This document shows, piece by piece, positions 58,899 to 64,000 of a stretch of 64,000 nucleotides of DNA; the stretch's first letter is position 1; each line of letters opens with the position of its first letter. Source of the DNA: Anaerolineales bacterium (GTDB taxonomy: Bacteria > Chloroflexota > Anaerolineae > Anaerolineales > UBA11579). The notes under the pieces were generated by a model that saw only the letters and a list, made by a program, of their open reading frames with translations, was not told the origin of the DNA and did not search any database. The position numbers and the translations under genes were made by a program. The stretch covers positions 1,256,712 through 1,320,711 of the forward strand of contig CP075526.1 of NCBI GenBank assembly GCA_025808555.1, written 5' to 3'.

Positions 58899-60204
58899 GC
58901 AGGATCTACAGCGAGTTATTGAATCGGCTCAGCGGCTGGGCGTGCAGATCGACGAAGCCGAAGCCATGCAATGGCTGGCTGCAGCAGCGGTGGAAAGTGG
59001 GCAAGACGACGTAGTTGTTGACGTGCGTACGGGAGTTTTCGGCCACCGGCTGAGCATGCTGGACTTTAGCCCCGAAGACCTTGAGCACTTTCGCAAGTTG
59101 GGCAAGCTGGTGGAGTTTTACGATGTGCCGGGCAAGGTGGAAACGGCGTTGGCGCTATCCGGCTCCGCCGCACAATCCAAAATTCAAACATATCCAGGTG
59201 ATGCCGATTACTTTGAGCGAATCAATATCATTGCGGATACGCGGGAAGAAGCCTGCAGCATCCTCGCCAAGCTCATCCGTGAGAAAGCCGACGCGACTTT
59301 GCGCGGGCCGACATACCAGTTGATGGAAATCAAGTTTGGTAGCTATCCACAGGCAGTGTTGCGGGATGGGCGTGAACTGAGCAAAGATTCGCCGATCTCG
59401 TGGAGCGCGGCGGACGTGCGGGCCGGCAAGCTTGACTTGCAGGATGCGGCGGGCCAGCCGCTCACGCTAACCTGGGAGCAGGCGGCAGAGCAGCCGGGCT
59501 GGTGCAAGCTGGATTGGGTCGTCGTGGACCCGGTGCGCAAGCAGCTGGTGAATGCCAGCAATATGCTGGACGTCACCTGGCAGGCGCCGGACGGAACGCT
59601 GACCCCGCTGGATGGCTACCTGGACCCGTATTTTCAAGAAGTGTATTTGGAGGCGGAATCGATCCCCCTGTTCACCAAGCTGGCCAAGCAGGTGGATGGG
59701 GACGCGCTTGACGAATATGTGCGCCAGTTGGAGAAACAAGTGCGTACGTATGTCACCAAAGACCGCAATTTTGGCAAGGCTGCCAAACGCATGTACAACA
59801 TCTTCCGCCTGACGGGGCGATATGGCGATGCAGCCTTCCTGCGTGAACTGTTTGATGAGCCGGCCACGGTGCTCTATCAAGTATGGTCGCTTATTCGCAC
59901 AATCGATGATTGTTTCCACCCCGGCTCGTCTGTGCAGATCGACTATTTGCTGGCGCAGGCCGACCAGTTGATCCTGGCGGTGGTGAAGGTGCTGGAAGGC
60001 GCTGAGGAGCAGGAGATCGTGCGTGAGCTGTTGCAATTGCGAGACATCCTGGCGCGTGAGCACCAGGGCGAGCCGTTGTCTGGCAGGGCGGAAGCGGCGC
60101 GGGCCGAAGTTATCAACCTGGTCAACAACTTCTACTATGACCGCATGAGCGGCGTGCCCAGCATTAAGGCGTATATGGATGAGGTGGCTGGCGCAGCCAG
60201 CTAG
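58882..60204 (+). CDS. Unrecognised 440-residue protein with a possible nucleotidyltransferase motif
   Basis: I do not recognise this protein. It is soluble. Residues 92-112 (LSGSAAQSKIQTYPGDADYF) fit the Pol-beta-type nucleotidyltransferase pattern: Gly94-Ser95, eleven residues, then Asp107-Ala-Asp109 on a hydrophobic strand; Glu149 in LMEIKFG is a possible third carboxylate. A later half (about 280-440) is helical, with EKQVRTYVTKDRNFGKAAKRMYNIFRLTGRYGDAAFL. ATG 58882 is set by GAGGAGG. It overlaps the exonuclease by 17 bases and is convergent with gpgS, overlapping by 4 bases. Confidence 0.75.
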   Translation: MEDQAKQDLQRVIESAQRLGVQIDEAEAMQWLAAAAVESGQDDVVVDVRTGVFGHRLSMLDFSPEDLEHFRKLGKLVEFYDVPGKVETALALSGSAAQSKIQTYPGDADYFERINIIADTREEACSILAKLIREKADATLRGPTYQLMEIKFGSYPQAVLRDGRELSKDSPISWSAADVRAGKLDLQDAAGQPLTLTWEQAAEQPGWCKLDWVVVDPVRKQLVNASNMLDVTWQAPDGTLTPLDGYLDPYFQEVYLEAESIPLFTKLAKQVDGDALDEYVRQLEKQVRTYVTKDRNFGKAAKRMYNIFRLTGRYGDAAFLRELFDEPATVLYQVWSLIRTIDDCFHPGSSVQIDYLLAQADQLILAVVKVLEGAEEQEIVRELLQLRDILAREHQGEPLSGRAEAARAEVINLVNNFYYDRMSGVPSIKAYMDEVAGAAS

Positions 60205-62045
60205 CGACGGCGTTTGCGCAGGCGAGCTTGCGTTTTCTTGTATTCTGGCAGGGTTAGCATGGGCGGGCGTGACTGTTCGTTGATCTCCTGTACGTCCAGA
60301 GAGAAGCGCTCATCGGTGTAGTGGATGAGCTTCATGGTTTTATTCACATCTTCAATGAGCTCGAGGCCTTTGCGGGCTTCAAGCTTGTGAATGACGACCT
60401 GGATGATGGCAAACGACATCATGCTTAAGGCTTCCAGGCTTTGGTTGTGGTGAATACGTTCCATCAAGTCGGTTTGGCCAATCGCCGACAAGCCGAATTT
60501 CTCCAGCATATCGATCAGCAAGCCCGTCTCTACCCCGTAGCCCGAATAGAAGGTGAGGCGCTCCAGGGCGGAGCGGCGGCCGCCGTACTCGCCGGAGAGT
60601 GGCTGCACCACCCCTGACAACTCTGGGTAGAAGAGATTGAGCATGGGGCGGGCGGTGAGCTCCGTGACGCGGCCGCCGCCGCCGGCGGTAAGCTGGCGGC
60701 CAACGCGCAGGGGCCGGCGGTAGAAGCCTTTGATGAACTGAAGGTTCGGGTCCACCAGCAACGGCCCTAGCAAGCCATATACGAAGCGGGGATGGATATT
60801 GACGATATCGGTGTCGATCCAGGCCACAATGTCCCCGCGGGTTGCGTACAAACTCTTCCACAAGGCTTCGCCTTTGCCGCGACGGGCGCCGTACTCGGGC
60901 AAAAGCTCCTGGTGCACATGCACAGGCACGCCCAGTTTCTCAGCAATGGCGCGGGTTCGGTCAGTAGAGCCCGAATCGATGAGCACGAGTTCGTCCACCA
61001 GCGGCACGCGTTCCATGAGTGCGGTTTTGACGGTGCGAATGACTTTACCGACGGTAGCCTCTTCGTTCAATGAAGGCATGGCCAGACTGATGGTGAGTCC
61101 CTGCTGCTCTTTTAGCTTTACGAGCTGCTTCAGGTCAGCAAACTCGTCGGCATGATAGGTGTTCTCGGCGAACCATTTATCGACCAGTACGGAGATGGCC
61201 TTGCTGCCGGCGCTTTCTGTCAGCGTGCCGGTGGGCACGGGCTGGCTGGAGCGCACAAGGATCACGCTGCCGGCGCTCTCTTTGAGCACGCGCTGGACTG
61301 TGCGTCCAAACGAGGAGCCGGTGGCGGGGAAGTGGGCAGCAACGCCCAGAATGGTGAGACTGCTGCGTTGCGAAGTGCGTATGATGGACTGCGCCGGGTC
61401 GCTGCTCTCAATTTGGAGCTGTTCGACTTCCGGCAGGTTCTCGAGCACGCGTTGCAGACCGCGGAAGGCTGCATCTCGCTGGGCGGCGACGCGCTTGGCC
61501 GATGGGATGTCTGGCTTGCGGGTGGAGCGTACGTGCAAAGATTGCACGCGGGCGCCGCTGGCCTGGGAGAGGGTGAGCGCCAGACGCAGCGCTAGTTCGG
61601 CGAACGGGCCGCCGCGTATGGCCACCAGGACCTTGCTGAGCTTGCGCGGCAGCGGGCCGCGGATGAGGGCCAGATCGCAAGGCAGCTCGCGCAGCAGGGT
61701 GTCGAGCGATACCCCCAGGCGCTCCAGCGCGGCAGGGTATTCAAGCACCAGCAAGTCAGGCTCTTCGTCCGCCACTGCGGCCAGCAATTCCTGCCAAGGC
61801 TGGTGCGAGACCAGCATGCGCAGCGGTTGGCCGCCGGGAATGCTGCGCATGACGGCGCGCAACTGGCGGGCCGGTGCTGCGCCGGTGCTGAGCGATTCAC
61901 TTTCCTCTACCGGAACTATGCCAAGCAAGCGCGGCTGTTCGCCCGAAAGGAGATGAGCGAGCGTGCGCGGCATTTCCATGTCGCAGCCGTCGATCACAGG
62001 CACCAGAATATGGCGCAGCAAGTCAGATTTGCGGCTTAGTTTCAT
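60201..62045 (-). CDS. gpgS: UspA-domain/glucosyl-3-phosphoglycerate synthase fusion
   Basis: The 614-residue protein is a fusion. Residues about 10-270 are one or two universal stress protein (UspA)-type domains (HILVPVIDGCDME, VLVAIRGGPFAELALRLALTLSQASGARVQSLHV, SSLTILGVAAHFPATGSSFGRTV, which holds the G-x9-G-S/T ATP-like site). Residues about 310-580 are a GT81/GpgS domain: AMPSLNEEATVGKVIRTV, IDSGSTDRTR, GKGEALWKSLYATRGDIVAWIDTDI and RVTELTARPMLNLFYPELSGVVQPL. GpgS joins UDP-glucose and 3-phosphoglycerate, the first step to the compatible solute glucosylglycerate. The ATG overlaps the preceding GT4 gene by 4 bases. Confidence 0.87.
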   Translation of the reverse strand: MKLSRKSDLLRHILVPVIDGCDMEMPRTLAHLLSGEQPRLLGIVPVEESESLSTGAAPARQLRAVMRSIPGGQPLRMLVSHQPWQELLAAVADEEPDLLVLEYPAALERLGVSLDTLLRELPCDLALIRGPLPRKLSKVLVAIRGGPFAELALRLALTLSQASGARVQSLHVRSTRKPDIPSAKRVAAQRDAAFRGLQRVLENLPEVEQLQIESSDPAQSIIRTSQRSSLTILGVAAHFPATGSSFGRTVQRVLKESAGSVILVRSSQPVPTGTLTESAGSKAISVLVDKWFAENTYHADEFADLKQLVKLKEQQGLTISLAMPSLNEEATVGKVIRTVKTALMERVPLVDELVLIDSGSTDRTRAIAEKLGVPVHVHQELLPEYGARRGKGEALWKSLYATRGDIVAWIDTDIVNIHPRFVYGLLGPLLVDPNLQFIKGFYRRPLRVGRQLTAGGGGRVTELTARPMLNLFYPELSGVVQPLSGEYGGRRSALERLTFYSGYGVETGLLIDMLEKFGLSAIGQTDLMERIHHNQSLEALSMMSFAIIQVVIHKLEARKGLELIEDVNKTMKLIHYTDERFSLDVQEINEQSRPPMLTLPEYKKTQARLRKRRR

Positions 62046-63262
62046 GCTGCCACCAGGCGGGCCAGATGCTGGTTGTAGATTTGCTGCCAGGTGTACTCTC
62101 CGCGCACGCGGGCGCGCAGACGCCAGGTGGGGCTGGCTTGCAGCGTGTTGCTGATGAGAGCGGCTACATCGGTTGGCGCAGAGCTTGGGGAGAAATAGTA
62201 CGCCTCTTCACCACCTAGTTCTTCCAGAGCGGGGATATTGGAACAGAACACGGGTATGCCGGCCAGGCCAGCCTCAAGTACAGGGATGCCAAAGCCTTCA
62301 TCTTTACTCGGTAGAAATAGCGCATCTGCCAGTTGATAGAAATCACTGATCACTTCGTCAGGGATAAAGTCAGCCACATGCTCGGCCAGGAAGTGGGCGG
62401 ACTGCTCAAGCCCAAGCTCTGCGCGCAGTTGCTTCAGCTTTTCGAAGTAGCCGTGGTTGGCTGGGTTGTGCGGGCCGAGCGGGCCAGTGATGAGCAGGCG
62501 AGCATCCGGCATCTGCTTACGGAGCTCAGCCAGGCTGTGCAACGCCAGCTCAATATTCTTGCGAGAGGTGAGGCGTACCGGCATCAGGAGTAGTGGGCTG
62601 GCGGCTAGTAGATTGAGCGAGTTCACCAACTCAATTGAAAGACGACCAAGTTTGAAGAACAAACGCGGGCTGACGCCGTTGGGCACCACCAGTATTTGCC
62701 CCGGGGGGATGTTGAGCAGCCTGGCGAGCTCGGCCTGGCGGGTGGTGGAGATTGTTACTTGCGTAGCTGCAGGCCAGGGAGTGCGCAGCAGGTCCCACGG
62801 CTGGCCAGAATGCAGCTCCTGCCCGTAGCGTTCGGAGCCCCAGGCCAGGTCGTGATGCCAGAGGATGAGGCGCGGGAAGTTTGGCTGCAGTGATAGCTGA
62901 TAGAGCGCAGCGGTGAGCGCCAGATTTTTGTGCAGGGAAGCCACGTTATGGGCGAATAGCACATCAACACCTGCCAGGGCAGTGTGCAGCCGTGTGCTGA
63001 TGTCTGCGACCAAACGCGGCCAGGTGGCGGGCAGCTTGCCGGCATCCAGGAACTGCTTGGCAGCAAGCACGCGCGAGTGGAGCGAATCGATGAGCGGAAT
63101 TTTAGCGAAGGCAATACGGCGGTCAGTCGCCTGGCCGCGGCCGGCAATGATGCGCACGGTGTGGCCGGCGGCGACCATCATGCGGGCATGATGGTCAATG
63201 ACGCTTTCGACACCGCCAACGATGGGCGGTGCGGAATAGTGGAGGATGGCTACATTACTCAT
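62042..63262 (-). CDS. Glycosyltransferase family 4 (possible partner of GpgS)
   Basis: The 406-residue GT-B enzyme has an N-terminal acceptor domain (VAILHYSAPPIVGGVESVIDHHARMM) and a GT4 C-terminal donor site (LLMPVRLTSRKNIELAL, LLITGPLGPHNP, ADALFLPSKDEGFGIPVLEAGLAGIPVFCS, with E-x7-E). Its end overlaps the UspA-GpgS start (ATGA), so the two are translationally coupled; it might add a sugar to glucosyl-3-phosphoglycerate or glucosylglycerate, but it could also act on unrelated surface glycans. ATG 63262 is preferred over TTG 63271, three codons upstream. Confidence 0.85.
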   Translation of the reverse strand: MSNVAILHYSAPPIVGGVESVIDHHARMMVAAGHTVRIIAGRGQATDRRIAFAKIPLIDSLHSRVLAAKQFLDAGKLPATWPRLVADISTRLHTALAGVDVLFAHNVASLHKNLALTAALYQLSLQPNFPRLILWHHDLAWGSERYGQELHSGQPWDLLRTPWPAATQVTISTTRQAELARLLNIPPGQILVVPNGVSPRLFFKLGRLSIELVNSLNLLAASPLLLMPVRLTSRKNIELALHSLAELRKQMPDARLLITGPLGPHNPANHGYFEKLKQLRAELGLEQSAHFLAEHVADFIPDEVISDFYQLADALFLPSKDEGFGIPVLEAGLAGIPVFCSNIPALEELGGEEAYYFSPSSAPTDVAALISNTLQASPTWRLRARVRGEYTWQQIYNQHLARLVAA

Positions 63263-63275
63263 GACTAACAATAGT

Positions 63276-63292
63276 TGCCCACGTTGTGGGCA
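63276..63292. promoter_or_regulatory. Inverted repeat just upstream of the GT4-gpgS start
   Basis: TGCCCAC-GTT-GTGGGCA is a perfect 7-bp dyad 14 bases before the GT4 ATG. It lies in the leader if the promoter at 63377-63382 is used, so it may be an mRNA hairpin or an operator. Confidence 0.45.
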
Positions 63293-63376
63293 GCCTCACG
63301 CGTCTGCGTAGAAGCAAGAGATACGTCTGTGTGGGGATGCCCAGGAATTTCAGGCGGGCACTAAAACTTCAAAAGT

Positions 63377-63382
63377 AGTATA
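63377..63382 (-). promoter_or_regulatory. -10 box upstream of the GT4-gpgS operon
   Basis: TATACT on the minus strand gives a start near 63370 and a leader of about 110 bases that includes the inverted repeat at 63276-63292. The sequence ATTTCAGGCG occurs twice in the gap, near 63347 and 63398. The rest of the 170-base gap shows nothing further. Confidence 0.45.
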
Positions 63383-63432
63383 GCACTTAAGACGCGCATT
63401 TCAGGCGCGCTGCAGAAAAGATTACAAACTAT

Positions 63433-63978
63433 TTACGAAGTGAAAACGGGTAAATGGCCGAGGGCGATCACATGCGCCCACTTGGCGCGGTCGCCCTCGG
63501 TAAAGATGGCGGCCTCGGCCACCACGCTGCCCCCCGCCTTCTCGACCACTGTACGCATGCCCAACTGAGTTGAGCCGGTGCTCACCACATCATCCACCAA
63601 GATGACACGCTGGCCGGCGATCAGCGGAAGGTCCTTGGCGTCAAGATACAGCGTTTGGCTGGAATTGGTGGTGATGGAAACTGTTTCGGCCGAAATTGAA
63701 TCGCCCATATAGGACTTGTAATTCTTGCGCAGCACCACGTAAGGCTTATTGGTTTCTTCGGCCAATGTGTGAATGAGCGGAATGCTTTTGGCCTCTGCGG
63801 TGAGCAGTACATCGTATTCATTCGCGGCAAGCTTGTGCGCCAGTTGCTTAGCGCACGCGCGCACCAGTTCCACATCCCCAAGAATGTTCAAAATGGCAAT
63901 GGTGACGCCGGGGGCGACCTCAAGCAAGGGCAATTCTCGCGTCAACCCTGCTACCTCCACGGTATAAGTACTGCTCAT
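63433..63978 (-). CDS. Purine-type phosphoribosyltransferase (adenine/xanthine PRTase-like)
   Basis: The 181-residue type I phosphoribosyltransferase has the PRPP motif RVILVDDVVSTGSTQLGM and the flexible-loop region VVLRKNYKSYMGDS, closest in layout to Apt/Xpt. It probably salvages a purine base with PRPP. The preceding segment DVLLTAEAKSIPLIHTLAEE matches the family's base-binding side. The ATG follows TATAAT by 6 bases, so the mRNA is probably leaderless. It is separated from the GT4 gene by a 170-base gap with a promoter, so it is not in that operon. Confidence 0.85.
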   Translation of the reverse strand: MSSTYTVEVAGLTRELPLLEVAPGVTIAILNILGDVELVRACAKQLAHKLAANEYDVLLTAEAKSIPLIHTLAEETNKPYVVLRKNYKSYMGDSISAETVSITTNSSQTLYLDAKDLPLIAGQRVILVDDVVSTGSTQLGMRTVVEKAGGSVVAEAAIFTEGDRAKWAHVIALGHLPVFTS

Positions 63979-63984
63979 GGGGTC

Positions 63985-63990
63985 ATTATA
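63985..63990 (-). promoter_or_regulatory. -10 box of the phosphoribosyltransferase, leaderless arrangement
   Basis: TATAAT on the minus strand ends 6 bases before ATG 63978. The window ends 10 bases further on, so any -35 box is out of view. Confidence 0.6.
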
Positions 63991-64000
63991 ATGTCGCCGA

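Overview
The window is 64 kb of a GC-rich, gene-dense bacterial chromosome. Gene content and family resemblances point to the phylum Chloroflexota, most likely class Anaerolineae, although no rRNA gene is present to confirm this. Supporting observations are: the three-gene set of histidine phosphatase, DUF3090 and SCO1664-like kinase, which is otherwise typical of Actinobacteria; a glucosyl-3-phosphoglycerate synthase; a lipoprotein mixing SdrD-B-like repeats with DUF3048; and promoters with TACAAT, TAGAAT or TATAAT -10 boxes placed 6 to 11 bases before start codons, suggesting many leaderless mRNAs. I see no phage, insertion sequence, CRISPR array, tRNA or rRNA gene. Most of the window reads as ordinary core chromosome.

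Layout. 1-5 kb: the 3' part of a PAS histidine kinase with an altered receiver domain, converging on a minus-strand operon pcrA-galE-DNPH1-like. 5-11.7 kb: an EF-Tu-domain-2-like protein with a lysine/alanine tail, holB, a GAF-GAF-PAS histidine kinase, a degenerate metallo-beta-lactamase-fold protein, a type II asparaginase and endonuclease III. 11.7-17.2 kb: a TPP-riboswitch operon encoding thiamine pyrophosphokinase, a thiamine ABC importer (ThiB, ThiP, ThiQ), a PPOX-type flavin protein and a DUF402 phosphatase-like protein. 17.2-24 kb: two membrane proteins, surE, an unrecognised conserved protein and aconitase, with dispersed intergenic repeats. 24-33.6 kb: a DUF3048/SdrD-B lipoprotein, then a minus-strand surface operon (heparinase-like protein, glycosyltransferase, sortase, MFS transporter) divergent from a VWA-FHA membrane protein.

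33.6-44.4 kb: a long plus-strand run for translation and nucleotide metabolism: CCA-type nucleotidyltransferase, GNAT acetyltransferase, nusA-ylxR-infB-rbfA-nrnA-truB-ribF-thyA-folA. The usual rimP gene is missing in front of nusA, where there is a leader hairpin instead. 44.4-50.5 kb (minus strand): a heterodimeric ABC exporter, trpS under a tryptophan T-box, a small membrane protein and an ECF-like sigma factor. 50.7-56.4 kb (plus strand): rarA, the phosphatase/DUF3090/kinase cassette, a flippase-like membrane protein and an FAD oxidoreductase. 56.4-64 kb: an orphan oligopeptide-type binding lipoprotein; a DEDDh exonuclease overlapping an unrecognised protein with a possible nucleotidyltransferase motif; a UspA-GpgS fusion coupled to a GT4 glycosyltransferase; and a purine-type phosphoribosyltransferase.

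The points I consider most worth following are the UspA-GpgS fusion with its partner glycosyltransferase, the exonuclease/possible-nucleotidyltransferase pair, the DUF402 protein in the thiamine operon, the phosphatase/DUF3090/kinase cassette, and the recurrent leaderless promoter architecture. All functional statements come from reading motifs by eye; no database search was run.
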